NCBI RefSeq assembly: GCF_018860525.1
Contig: NZ_JAHKPM010000035.1
Coordinates: forward strand, 42,417 to 106,416
Source: Vibrio hepatarius
GTDB lineage: Bacteria > Pseudomonadota > Gammaproteobacteria > Enterobacterales > Vibrionaceae
DNA: 64,000 bases
Reading direction: 5' to 3'
Shown here: piece after piece, positions 56,092-64,000 of the stretch
Layout of the letters: each line of letters opens with the position of its first letter
How positions within the stretch are numbered: the stretch's first letter is position 1
The notes under the pieces: generated by a model
Seen by the model: the letters and a program-made list of their open reading frames with translations, nothing else
What the model was told of the DNA's origin: nothing
Database searches by the model: none
Position numbers and translations under genes: made by a program

Positions 56092-57292
56092 ATCTCAAAG
56101 CCTCAGCAGGTTTAACAGAAGATGCACGATAGGAAGGGAAAAGTGTCGCCAACAAACTAAGTAGAATGGCCATAACAATCACGGTACCAATTTGGACAGG
56201 GTTAATTAAAACTGGTAACTGCCCACCAACAGAAAATAAAGCAACACCTGCACTGTCGAGCAAAGTATTAAGATTACTCGCCAGCAACACACCGAGTGTT
56301 CCACCAAATAAAGAGCCAATGACTCCACTACTTGCGCCTTGGACCATAAAAACAGCGAGTAATTGTCTATCTGTCATCCCCTGAGTTTTCAAAATCGCCA
56401 CTTCTGACTGTTTTTCCATAACCACCATAATAAGAGCAGAAATAATATTAAATGCAGCAACCCCCACAATAAGACCAAGCATAAGTCCCATCATGTTTTT
56501 TTCCATACGAACTGCCTGAAATAATTCTCCGCGTTGGTCACGCCAATCTTGCCAGCGCCATCCTTCTGGTAGAGGTTGTTTACCTAATTCACTGACAACA
56601 AAAGGGTCATCAAAGAATAGCCGCCATCCAGTTATCCTATCGCTTGGTAACTTCAGCAAACGTGCAGCATCATCGATATGAGTCAGCATCAATTGAGCAT
56701 CAACATCGGAACCTGTGTTGTAGATACCTGCAACAGTAAAAATTCTTTGACTGGGAATACGCCCTAGCGGTGTAAACTGACTCGCACTAGTCACCATAAG
56801 ACGTACTTTATCACCAAGAGATACCTTCATTGCTCTGGCCAAATTCAGGCCGATAAATACTTGATATTGTTTTGGCTGCAGAGAAGAAAGTCTGCCCGAA
56901 ACTAAAAATGATTCTATCGGATCATGATCAGTTGGTTTAATGCCAATTAATAAACCAGCCGATAGATTGTCAGCGCTCTGAATGATAGCTTCACTCTGAA
57001 CAATAGGCTCAGGGTGCGCTGCAGTAGACAACTGGCTAGCAAATTCAGGTGGTGGCGAAGTATAAGGAGTTTGTCCATCAGATTTAGACACTATAGCCTG
57101 AGGTAAAACACCGAGGATTCGCCCTTTAAGCTGTGCTTCAAAACCGTTCATCACTGAAAGAACCGTGACTAAGGACATCACACCGATTGTAATGCCGGCT
57201 GTCGACATATATGAAACAAAACGGCTGAACCTATCGCCAGAGCGACCTCGTAAATAACGAAAGCCAATGAAGGCAGATACAGGATGGAACAT
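56084..57292 (-). CDS. lolC: LolC, lipoprotein-sorting ABC permease
   Basis: This 402-residue protein has four membrane segments, including a long first one ([17 protein letters not shown]). It has the periplasmic domain and the C-terminal coupling region typical of LolC (E. coli 399). The ATG at 57292 ([10 protein letters not shown]) is preferred to a TTG at 57304. It is first in lolCDE and divergent from the plzB-like gene. Confidence 0.94.
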   Translation of the reverse strand: MFHPVSAFIGFRYLRGRSGDRFSRFVSYMSTAGITIGVMSLVTVLSVMNGFEAQLKGRILGVLPQAIVSKSDGQTPYTSPPPEFASQLSTAAHPEPIVQSEAIIQSADNLSAGLLIGIKPTDHDPIESFLVSGRLSSLQPKQYQVFIGLNLARAMKVSLGDKVRLMVTSASQFTPLGRIPSQRIFTVAGIYNTGSDVDAQLMLTHIDDAARLLKLPSDRITGWRLFFDDPFVVSELGKQPLPEGWRWQDWRDQRGELFQAVRMEKNMMGLMLGLIVGVAAFNIISALIMVVMEKQSEVAILKTQGMTDRQLLAVFMVQGASSGVIGSLFGGTLGVLLASNLNTLLDSAGVALFSVGGQLPVLINPVQIGTVIVMAILLSLLATLFPSYRASSVKPAEALRYE

Positions 57293-57457
57293 AGTTATAA
57301 CCAAAAACGTTTGATAAACGCTACTGTAACGATTTATCGCCTCGGATTGTAGCCTTTAATAGACAAAATGACGTCAATTTAAGTGCTAAACAATGACATA
57401 CCTTGATTAGTTGCTGCTTATGGCGATAATCAACACATAGTTTCAAGGAATTTGCCT

Positions 57458-58027
57458 ATGTCTGATCAAGAATATTTTACCGTTCATCACAACATGTCTG
57501 TTAACGTTGAGCCTTTGCCTACAAGCCAGATTCTACCAAGCTATGATCAGTTCGAAAAAGAAATTCCAGCTCCTTTTCTGGTCGCAAGTGAATTCAGCCA
57601 TCTAGATATGCTAAATGACCAAGCTCGAATTGAGCTGAAAAATAATGATTTCAAACATGTCATTGATCTACTCGATGCACAAAATTCTAAGCTCAACTTA
57701 TTATTGACTTTTATGCTCTCTCAGCAAGATGAAGTTCAGTATCGCCATCAAACTCACTCTTTTGGTGCGAGTAAATTCTGCTATAGCGCGGAAAGTGCAC
57801 TTGCAATAGCAACCAAAGTCCTTGTGAAAATGTTTATTGAGCATCCAGCGACAGCTGTCTACTGCTATGGACATGTAGAAACCTGTGAACAAGATGGCGA
57901 TGATTTCCTAATCACTATAAAATATGATTTACTACGCGATCAGGATGAAGATCTCTTAATTAAAGCGGCACTTTATCAACAACAAAAATTACTCCGTCAG
58001 CGCTCCAAGGATCGCGACAAAAAATAA
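57458..58027 (+). CDS. PlzB-like PilZ-domain protein lacking the c-di-GMP motif
   Basis: This 189-residue protein lies just upstream of mfd, the position I recall for Vibrio PlzB. It contains no R-x-x-x-R or D-x-S-x-x-G motif needed for c-di-GMP binding, so it probably does not sense the messenger; the PilZ call itself rests on synteny and memory rather than a visible motif. AAGGA lies nine bases upstream. It is divergent from lolC and 7 bp upstream of mfd. Confidence 0.55.
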   Translation: MSDQEYFTVHHNMSVNVEPLPTSQILPSYDQFEKEIPAPFLVASEFSHLDMLNDQARIELKNNDFKHVIDLLDAQNSKLNLLLTFMLSQQDEVQYRHQTHSFGASKFCYSAESALAIATKVLVKMFIEHPATAVYCYGHVETCEQDGDDFLITIKYDLLRDQDEDLLIKAALYQQQKLLRQRSKDRDKK

Positions 58028-58034
58028 TCTTATT

Positions 58035-61000
58035 ATGCCTATTACATTACTCTTCAATCTGGCCAGTGCAACTGGAGCCGGAGATAAAAAACAGGTCGGT
58101 AATTTGCAGGGTGCTAGCATGGCGCTTGCGGTTTCTGAACTCGCAAACCAGCATGACAGCCATACTTTATTAGCCGTCGCCGACCCACAAACTGCTCTAA
58201 AACTTTTACAGGAAATTGAGCAATTTACAGATCAAGAAGTGTCACTATTTCCTGACTGGGAAACGCTGCCTTACGACAGCTTTTCCCCTCATCAAGAAAT
58301 CATTTCTGATCGCATTGCTCGTTTATACAAGCTACCCACTCAAAAGCATGGAATTACCATCATTCCAGTCAGCACATTATTGCAAAGGCAGTCCCCTAGA
58401 GATTTCCTATTGCAACATAGCCTGATGGTAAAAATTGGCGACTTGTATTCTCTTGAGAAACTCCGTATCCAACTCGAAAAATCTGGTTATCGTCATGTAG
58501 AACAGGTCTTTGGCCCCGGTGAATATGCCAGTAGAGGATCGATTATTGACCTTTACCCTATGGGCTCTAGTGACCCATTTCGAATTGACTTTTTCGATGA
58601 TGAGATAGACACAATACGAACTTTTGATCCAGAAAATCAACGTTCAATAGAAGATGTTAAGGAAATTTGTCTGCTTCCTGCACACGAATTCCCAACTTCT
58701 GAAGGAGCAATTGAAGACTTTCGTATCCGCTGGCGCCAAAGATTTGAAACAAGAAGAGAGCCAGAATCTATATACGTTCAAGTATCAAAAGGGACATGGC
58801 CCGCTGGAATAGAATACTGGCAACCTTTATTCTTTGAACATTCGGAAACACTGTTTGACTATATTGCAGACGATAGTCAATTAATTACTGTTGGCGATCT
58901 TGAAGGCGCCATTGACCATTTCCTCTCAGATGCTGATTATCGCTATGAGCAGCGAAAAATAGACCCACTGCGGCCTCTACTGCCACCGGCTGAACTTTGG
59001 CTAAAAAAAGATGAGCTGTTTAGTCACTTCAAAGCATTGCCTCAAATTCATTTATCAACAGATGCAATCGTCGAAAAACAAGGTAGAGTCAATCCAAGCA
59101 TTCAGCCTTTACCGAATCTCTCGGCTCAACATCAGAATAAAGAACCAATGGCAGCACTACGCCAATTTAGTGAAACGTTTTCCGGCAAAATTGTATTTTC
59201 AGTCGAATCAGAAGGCCGCAGAGAAGCGTTGTTAGAACTGTTGCAACGTATCAAGCTTCGACCCATTGAGCTAGATAGCTTTTCTTCAGCAATTAAAGCA
59301 GACAATAAATTTGCTTTAGTGCTTGGCGCTGCTGAACATGGTTTTTTATACGGTAACCAACAACTAGCATTCATATGTGAAAGTGATCTGCTTGGCGATA
59401 GAGTCATTCAACGACGTCGTAAAGATCGCAAAACAACCAATAGTGATGCAGTAATTCGTAACCTTGCAGAGCTTAAATCAGGTCAACCTGTTGTCCACAT
59501 AGACCACGGCATCGGACGCTATATTGGTCTACAAACGCTCGAAGCGGGCGGTCTAAAAACCGAATATGTTACTTTAGAATACCAAAATGAAGCCAAGCTC
59601 TACGTGCCTGTGGCATCACTGAATTTAATCAGTCGTTACTCAGGAGGCGCCGAAGAATCAGCACCGCTGCACAAGTTAGGAGGCGAAGCCTGGATCAAAG
59701 CTCGGCGAAGAGCGGCGGAAAAAGTACGTGATGTCGCGGCCGAGTTGCTGGATGTATACGCAAAACGGGAACTCAAACCTGGTTATAAATTCGCCTTAGA
59801 CCGCGATCAATATGCCACGTTTAAAGCTGGTTTCCCATTTGAAGAAACTGACGATCAATCTACAGCAATCAACGCGGTCATGTCTGACATGTGCCAAGCT
59901 AAGGCTATGGACCGCCTAGTCTGTGGCGATGTAGGTTTTGGTAAAACAGAAGTCGCCATGCGGGCTGCATTTGTCTCAACTGATAATGGAAAGCAAGTAG
60001 CGGTATTAGTTCCAACGACACTCCTTGCTCAGCAGCACTTTGAGAACTTTAGAGATCGCTTTGCAAACTTGCCAATTCGAGTCGAAGTCTTATCACGGTT
60101 TAAAACAGCAAAAGAACAAAAACAAATACTAAAAGATATCGAAGCTGGTAAAGTCGATTTGGTCGTTGGAACCCATAAACTCTTATCTGATGACATCAAA
60201 TTTAACGATCTTGGGCTACTTATTGTTGACGAAGAGCATCGCTTCGGTGTTCGTCAAAAAGAAAAAATGAAAGCGATGCGAGCAGACGTGGACATTTTAA
60301 CTCTTACGGCAACACCAATCCCACGTACCTTAAATATGGCCATGAGTGGTATGCGTGATTTGTCAATTATTGCCACACCTCCTGCTAGACGTTTAGCAAT
60401 CAAGACCTTCGTTCGCCAGTATGATACCGCGGTGATAAGAGAAGCAGCACTGCGTGAGATCATGCGGGGTGGACAAGTTTATTTTTTGCACAATCAAGTA
60501 GACACCATTGAAAAAGTAGCCGCTGATCTAGAAAAATTGATTCCCGAGGCACGCGTTACCGTTGCACATGGACAAATGCGTGAGCGTGAACTTGAAAAGA
60601 TCATGAACGATTTCTATCACCAGCGCTTTAATCTTTTAGTGTGTACCACCATTATTGAGACCGGTATTGATGTCCCTACCGCCAATACTATCCTAATGAA
60701 CAGAGCCGATAATCTAGGCCTTGCGCAGTTGCATCAGCTACGTGGCCGAGTGGGACGCTCTCACCACCAGGCATATGCTTACCTACTTACTCCGCCACCT
60801 AAAGCCATATCCAAAGATGCGATAAAACGCTTAGACGCTATCGCATCACTCGAAGATTTAGGCGCTGGATTTACTCTAGCAACGCATGACTTAGAGATTC
60901 GTGGTGCCGGGGAATTACTAGGCGATGAGCAAAGCGGGCAAATTCAGTCCGTTGGTTTTACTCTTTATATGGAAATGCTCGAGCAGGCTGTAGAAGCTCT

Positions 61001-61496
61001 CAAGGAAGGTAAAGAGCCTTCTCTCGATGAGCTACTTCGTGAACAAACAGAAGTCGAAATGCGCCTACCTGCTTTGCTGCCTGACGATTACATACCCGAT
61101 GTTAATACTCGTTTGTCCATGTATAAGCAAATTGCTAGTGTGTCAGATCAAGTAGAGTTGGAAGACCTGAAAATTGAACTTATTGACCGTTTTGGTCTTC
61201 TGCCAGATGCCACAAAGAATTTACTCGCCGTTTCTGAAGTAAAGCTCGAAGCAGGCAGCCTAAAAGTGAAAAAAATAGAAGCGCATGATAAAGGTGGATT
61301 CATTGAGTTCTACCCAGACGCTGACATTAATCCGACCTATTTGGTTAAACTACTGCAATCACAACCGCAAAAATTCGCAATGGAAGGCCCAACTAAGTTT
61401 AAGTTTACGGTACCATTAGTGGATAGACGCAAGAGGATTCAATTTGTTGGTGATATGTTGGGAGAGTTCCGCCATAACCTTCTACCACAAGCCTGA
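58035..61496 (+). CDS. mfd: Mfd, transcription-repair coupling factor
   Basis: Mfd (1153 residues) removes stalled RNA polymerase and brings UvrA to lesions. In order it has a UvrB-homology N-terminal part, an RNA polymerase-interaction domain, the helicase core (Walker A C-G-D-V-G-F-G-K-T-E near residue 632, D-E-E-H near 731) and a C-terminal UvrA-release domain. It lies 7 bp downstream of the plzB-like gene. A small hairpin (61489-61509) overlaps its stop codon. Confidence 0.97.
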   Translation: MPITLLFNLASATGAGDKKQVGNLQGASMALAVSELANQHDSHTLLAVADPQTALKLLQEIEQFTDQEVSLFPDWETLPYDSFSPHQEIISDRIARLYKLPTQKHGITIIPVSTLLQRQSPRDFLLQHSLMVKIGDLYSLEKLRIQLEKSGYRHVEQVFGPGEYASRGSIIDLYPMGSSDPFRIDFFDDEIDTIRTFDPENQRSIEDVKEICLLPAHEFPTSEGAIEDFRIRWRQRFETRREPESIYVQVSKGTWPAGIEYWQPLFFEHSETLFDYIADDSQLITVGDLEGAIDHFLSDADYRYEQRKIDPLRPLLPPAELWLKKDELFSHFKALPQIHLSTDAIVEKQGRVNPSIQPLPNLSAQHQNKEPMAALRQFSETFSGKIVFSVESEGRREALLELLQRIKLRPIELDSFSSAIKADNKFALVLGAAEHGFLYGNQQLAFICESDLLGDRVIQRRRKDRKTTNSDAVIRNLAELKSGQPVVHIDHGIGRYIGLQTLEAGGLKTEYVTLEYQNEAKLYVPVASLNLISRYSGGAEESAPLHKLGGEAWIKARRRAAEKVRDVAAELLDVYAKRELKPGYKFALDRDQYATFKAGFPFEETDDQSTAINAVMSDMCQAKAMDRLVCGDVGFGKTEVAMRAAFVSTDNGKQVAVLVPTTLLAQQHFENFRDRFANLPIRVEVLSRFKTAKEQKQILKDIEAGKVDLVVGTHKLLSDDIKFNDLGLLIVDEEHRFGVRQKEKMKAMRADVDILTLTATPIPRTLNMAMSGMRDLSIIATPPARRLAIKTFVRQYDTAVIREAALREIMRGGQVYFLHNQVDTIEKVAADLEKLIPEARVTVAHGQMRERELEKIMNDFYHQRFNLLVCTTIIETGIDVPTANTILMNRADNLGLAQLHQLRGRVGRSHHQAYAYLLTPPPKAISKDAIKRLDAIASLEDLGAGFTLATHDLEIRGAGELLGDEQSGQIQSVGFTLYMEMLEQAVEALKEGKEPSLDELLREQTEVEMRLPALLPDDYIPDVNTRLSMYKQIASVSDQVELEDLKIELIDRFGLLPDATKNLLAVSEVKLEAGSLKVKKIEAHDKGGFIEFYPDADINPTYLVKLLQSQPQKFAMEGPTKFKFTVPLVDRRKRIQFVGDMLGEFRHNLLPQA

Positions 61497-61509
61497 TATT
61501 CTCAGGCTT
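61489..61509 (+). terminator. Hairpin overlapping the mfd stop codon
   Basis: AAGCCTGA-TATTC-TCAGGCTT is a perfect 8-bp stem that includes the mfd TGA stop. No T run follows, so termination is uncertain. Confidence 0.45.
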
Positions 61510-61549
61510 AACTAATTCAAGGTGAATTCACCTTTATTACGGAGTTGCA

Positions 61550-62323
61550 ATGAAAAAACTGATCCCACTACTACTACTCGTTGTCGCAATGCCATCATGG
61601 GCCCAGCGTCAATTCGATATAGAAGTGATCATTTTTAAACGCGCATTGAATCCAGAGCAGACTTCTGAGTCTTGGCCCGATTCCCTGCCTGAACTATCGA
61701 TGGATAAAGTTGGCTATCTCAATGACACTAATTATCGCAACCGAAAAGGTGTCACTTTGCTGCCTAGCTCGTCTTACAAACTAAACCCACAAGTGCAGAA
61801 GTTAAAAAGCCATGCTGGCTTTAAAATTCTTTCGCATATGGCTTGGCGCCAAGGTGACGGCAATCGTTACGTTGCCCCAACTTTTCGTATCAAAGCAGGA
61901 CGAGATTTCTCAGGGCAATTTAATTCTGATGGTAGCCCTAAAGGAACCAATTTAGGAACAGAAATTATTGATGGTGTCACCGAAGAAAGTATCTCCAGAC
62001 CGTTATACGAATTAGATGGCAAATTACAAATCTACGTTGAACATTATCTATATGCCGATGTTCAACTCGATATGAGAGCGCCAAGCACTCATGAGGTTAA
62101 GCTTGAAAATAACCCTATGGTATTTACTCAGCTCAATGATTCCGAGCAAACAGAGACAGTACAAGCTGGGTTAATGGAAGACGTAACACCTGAGGTACAC
62201 ACAGAGCAATTTCTTAAAAGCTATCGTATGGACCAAAAAAGACGTATGCGCAGCACAGAAACCCACTTTTTGGATCACCCATTACTCGGGATCATCATTC
62301 AAGTAAGGCGTGTGCCACAATAA
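61550..62323 (+). CDS. csiV: CsiV, periplasmic cell-wall-associated protein
   Basis: This 257-residue protein has a signal peptide (L-I-P-L-L-L-L-V-V-A-M-P-S-W-A). The early mature region R-Q-F-D-I-E-V-I-I-F-K-R is typical of CsiV, the Vibrio protein that helps LpoA activate PBP1A and binds peptidoglycan. The position right after mfd is the one I recall in V. cholerae. The rest is predicted mixed alpha/beta without a membrane segment. Confidence 0.85.
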   Translation: MKKLIPLLLLVVAMPSWAQRQFDIEVIIFKRALNPEQTSESWPDSLPELSMDKVGYLNDTNYRNRKGVTLLPSSSYKLNPQVQKLKSHAGFKILSHMAWRQGDGNRYVAPTFRIKAGRDFSGQFNSDGSPKGTNLGTEIIDGVTEESISRPLYELDGKLQIYVEHYLYADVQLDMRAPSTHEVKLENNPMVFTQLNDSEQTETVQAGLMEDVTPEVHTEQFLKSYRMDQKRRMRSTETHFLDHPLLGIIIQVRRVPQ

Positions 62324-62341
62324 CTATTGAAAATTAAAGTC

Positions 62342-62356
62342 GCTCTTTATAAGAGC
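62342..62356 (+). other. Small hairpin after csiV
   Basis: GCTCTT-TAT-AAGAGC is followed by TGTTTG; a weak possible terminator. Confidence 0.4.
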
Positions 62357-62379
62357 TGTTTGTCAAACTGAGGTATATT

Positions 62380-62932
62380 ATGAAGCCAGACTATCAGATT
62401 ATTACCCCTAGATTGGTTTTAAAATTGATACCTCAGGAAGACGACAAGCAGCTTACTCAATGCGTTATCGCCTCTCCTGGCTTACACCGTTGGATAGACT
62501 GGTGTCATCAAGACTTTTCTCTTGATGATGCAGAAAAGTTTATTCTTGCAACGCGTCTCAACTGGATTAGGTCTGAGGCATATGGGTTCGGTCTTTATAC
62601 ACGTAAAGAACATACTTTCATCGGTATGGTAGCGATAAATGAGCTATACCATACCTTCAACATGGCTAGTATTGGCTATTGGCTATTGGCTAGGCGATAA
62701 CTATCAGCAACAAGGCTATGCAAGAGAAGCGGTCAATGCACTGATTGAATTTTGTTTTTCAATTTTGAAAATAACTCGCATCGAAGTGGTGTGTGACCCC
62801 GATAATATTCCAAGCCAAAATCTCGCCAAGTCATGTGGAGCAGTATTTGAAGTCAGTTCACCTAACCGATATATATACAATGGTAAGCCATATCAAGGTT
62901 TGGTTTACTCCATCCTACCACCTGAGTCTTAA
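62380..62932 (+). pseudogene. GNAT (RimJ/RimL-like) acetyltransferase, frameshifted by a 7-bp repeat
   Basis: The first part (62380-62700) reads as a normal GNAT start (R-L-V-L-K-L-I-P, N-W-I-R-S-E-A-Y-G-F-G-L-Y) and reaches a TAA just after 62692. The second half continues in another frame: G-D-N-Y-Q-Q-Q-G-Y-A-R-E-A-V-N-A-L-I, which contains the acetyl-CoA loop, and ends P-P-E-S at 62932. Removing one copy of the 7-bp unit TTGGCTA (three copies at 62672-62692) restores M-A-S-I-G-Y-W-L-G-D-N-Y-Q-Q-Q-G and a 181-residue protein, the normal length. The gene may therefore be switched off reversibly by slipped-strand copying, or be dead. The substrate is unknown. Confidence 0.85.
62671..62692 (+). 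repeat. Tandem 7-bp repeat, three copies
   Basis: ATTGGCT-ATTGGCT-ATTGGCT-A encodes I-G-Y-W-L. Three copies put the GNAT gene out of frame, and two copies would keep it in frame. See the pseudogene entry. Confidence 0.95.
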
Positions 62933-63109
62933 ACTCTTTCAACTCCATTTGATGAATTACTTCAAGTATGGAAAAGTCGCTTAACTCAGTATTCATTATT
63001 GATGGTGCTGATCATATTGGATCACTACCACAGTAGTCGAACGGCACTCGCAAAAGCGATGACAGTCAAACTAAGGTAACGACAAGTTTCATGAACCGTT
63101 TAGCTCTAA

Positions 63110-63135
63110 ATGGCTAACTCCCATCTATTAGCCAT
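63110..63135. other. Hairpin before the SatD fragment
   Basis: ATGGCTAA (63110-63117) pairs with TTAGCCAT (63128-63135); no T run follows. It lies in the gap between the two acetyltransferase loci. Confidence 0.45.
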
Positions 63136-63177
63136 AAAAGACTAAGTTGGTATCTACATGAAAGAAGGAGTTTTAAT

Positions 63178-63279
63178 GTGGAGCCTACCTCTAAACCGAT
63201 CGCAGTGATCAGCGGCGATATTGTCAACTCAACCAAGCTAACATCTGAACAGTTTGTTATTTGCCTGACCACTCTGTAG
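63178..63279 (+). pseudogene. 5' fragment of a SatD-like gene
   Basis: AAGGAG precedes GTG, followed by a 33-codon frame. The sequence K-P-I-A-V-I-S-G-D-I-V-N-S-T-K-L matches the start of SatD-family proteins. After S-E-Q-F near 63255 the resemblance stops, and the rest is the complement of the GNAT gene's 3' end. So the gene is cut at 63250-63257 and its remainder is not seen downstream. It is broken by insertion or replacement. Confidence 0.6.
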
Positions 63280-63793
63280 ACAGGACTGACATGAGTACTT
63301 TGTCGACAAATTCACCATTACGAAAACCTGATTGTCGCATCACACCTTCATGTTGATAACCTGCATTTTCATAAGCCTTAATTGCACCGTAATTAAGGGA
63401 GCTTGCTGTAAGCTGAACTCTGTGTAAACCAAGAGTGCGTATAGCGTAATCTGTTACGAGTTTCGTTACTGATGTGCCAACACCCTTACCCCAATAACTT
63501 TTTTCTCCAATAAGAATGAAGTATTCACCGCTACGATTTAGAGTACTAATCCCAGATATACCAGCATATCCAAGTAGCTTATCATTCTCATCACTACATA
63601 TGCCAAAAGAAACATTTTTAGCGTTTGAATTTATGGATAAAAGCCATTTTTCAATATCTGATTTTGATTGAGGATACGCGTATGAAGAAAGACTATAAAG
63701 TGTAACTTCACGGTCTAGAGACCACCGGTAAAATGCTTCCTTATCTTCGACGTCCAGTGAGCGAAGGTAGTAACCGTCTAGTTTCAATTGCAT
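63257..63793 (-). CDS. GNAT family acetyltransferase (RimJ/RimL type)
   Basis: This 178-residue protein has the GNAT fold: N-terminal L-R-S-L-D-V-E-D-K-E-A-F-Y-R-W and the acetyl-CoA loop Y-W-G-K-G-V-G-T-S-V-T-K-L near residue 100. It ends with G-Y-Q-H-E-G-V-M-R-Q-S-G-F and a short V-D-K-V-L-M-S tail. It probably acetylates a small amine or an N-terminal residue. Its 3' end abuts the SatD fragment, which suggests recent insertion. No attC or IS end was found at its borders. Confidence 0.85.
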   Translation of the reverse strand: MQLKLDGYYLRSLDVEDKEAFYRWSLDREVTLYSLSSYAYPQSKSDIEKWLLSINSNAKNVSFGICSDENDKLLGYAGISGISTLNRSGEYFILIGEKSYWGKGVGTSVTKLVTDYAIRTLGLHRVQLTASSLNYGAIKAYENAGYQHEGVMRQSGFRNGEFVDKVLMSVLSTEWSGK

Positions 63794-64000
63794 GATTTCC
63801 CTTATAACTTCCGATTGTCATATATCGCTTTCGTACAGCGATAAGCCGTTTTTACGAGGTTATAATGTGGCCTTTCTTTCAAGCTTTCAACAAAAAATCA
63901 TTAGCTAAGTCAGCAAATTAAAAAGTTAGTCTGCGCTGTGAGATATAATTTCTGGGTGGGTGAGTTTTGATAAGTTTTATTGGCTCTTCTCCGGTTACAT
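63794..64000. other. Right-end gap
   Basis: A hairpin TATCGCT-TTCGTAC-AGCGATA occupies 63823-63843. A GTG at 63960 opens a frame (S-F-D-K-F-Y-W-L-F-S-G-Y) still open at the window edge, but its ribosome site is poor. No gene is called. Confidence 0.4.

Noticed and set aside
63250..63900. Integron attC site around the terminal GNAT gene
   Set aside because: No VCR-like ends or paired core sites are visible, although GNAT genes are common in Vibrio cassettes.
63960..64000. Start of a gene running off the right edge
   Set aside because: Only a GTG with a poor ribosome site and 13 codons are visible; not enough to call.
1..64000. CRISPR arrays, tRNA and rRNA genes
   Set aside because: No regular repeat-spacer arrays or recognisable tRNA/rRNA sequences were seen on reading; a dedicated search was not run.

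Overview
The window looks like a piece of a Vibrio (Vibrionaceae) main chromosome. It is AT-rich and gene-dense. It carries Vibrio-type genes: a PanP-type decarboxylase next to hexR-grxA-ybjL, tfoX beside a small outer-membrane barrel gene, a motif-poor PilZ protein upstream of mfd with csiV downstream, and a DUF3360 transporter upstream of pflB. From memory these neighbourhoods resemble V. cholerae chromosome 1 gene groups; no database search was done.

Layout. (1) 1-5100 looks accessory. It has the end of a possible phage tail-chaperone gene, a LexA-boxed umuDC operon, a putative permuted-papain (YiiX/NlpC-like) hydrolase and small secreted or membrane orphans. (2) 5100-9300 holds a membrane-anchored AraC regulator, a GFA protein, a DsbA paralogue behind a small Cys-rich exported protein, a possible 2OG-Fe(II) oxygenase-like protein and an OhrR-type MarR regulator. 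(3) 9400-16600 holds divergent metE/metR with tandem MetJ boxes, a DUF4250 protein, a membrane orphan and a large PAS/degenerate-GGDEF/EAL/CBS-like c-di-GMP phosphodiesterase. (4) 16700-26100 holds ygiQ, serC, a YdgA-like protein, an outer-membrane barrel, tfoX, an HDOD protein, lysO and an exported orphan. (5) 26100-34500 holds panP, hexR behind an unusually structured leader, grxA, ybjL and artPIQM. (6) 35000-42000 is anaerobic pyruvate metabolism: DUF3360 transporter with an FNR-like box, pflB, lpxR-like, a wrecked chemoreceptor gene and pflA. (7) 42000-47500 holds a candidate small-RNA region and the yeaG-yeaH-spoVR stress operon. (8) 47500-57300 is envelope biogenesis: comEC/rec2-msbA-lpxK-ycaR-kdsB and lolCDE. 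(9) 57400-64000 holds plzB-like, mfd, csiV, a GNAT gene frameshifted by a third copy of a 7-bp repeat, a 33-codon SatD-like fragment and an intact GNAT gene abutting it.

Themes. DNA uptake links the regulator TfoX with the channel ComEC/Rec2, which heads the msbA-lpxK-kdsB lipid A operon. The pfl cluster has lost the focA-pflB-pflA compactness of enteric bacteria: a DUF3360 transporter takes the focA position and two unrelated loci separate pflB from pflA. The most unusual non-coding signals are the four-stem hexR leader (27858-28062), a 14-bp inverted repeat before pflB (36800-36855) and a hairpin/terminator region before yeaG (42021-42252). Recent gene decay is directly visible at 40408-40978, 62671-62692 and 63178-63279.

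All family calls come from reading motifs and recalling homologues. No tRNA, rRNA, CRISPR array or complete insertion sequence was seen.
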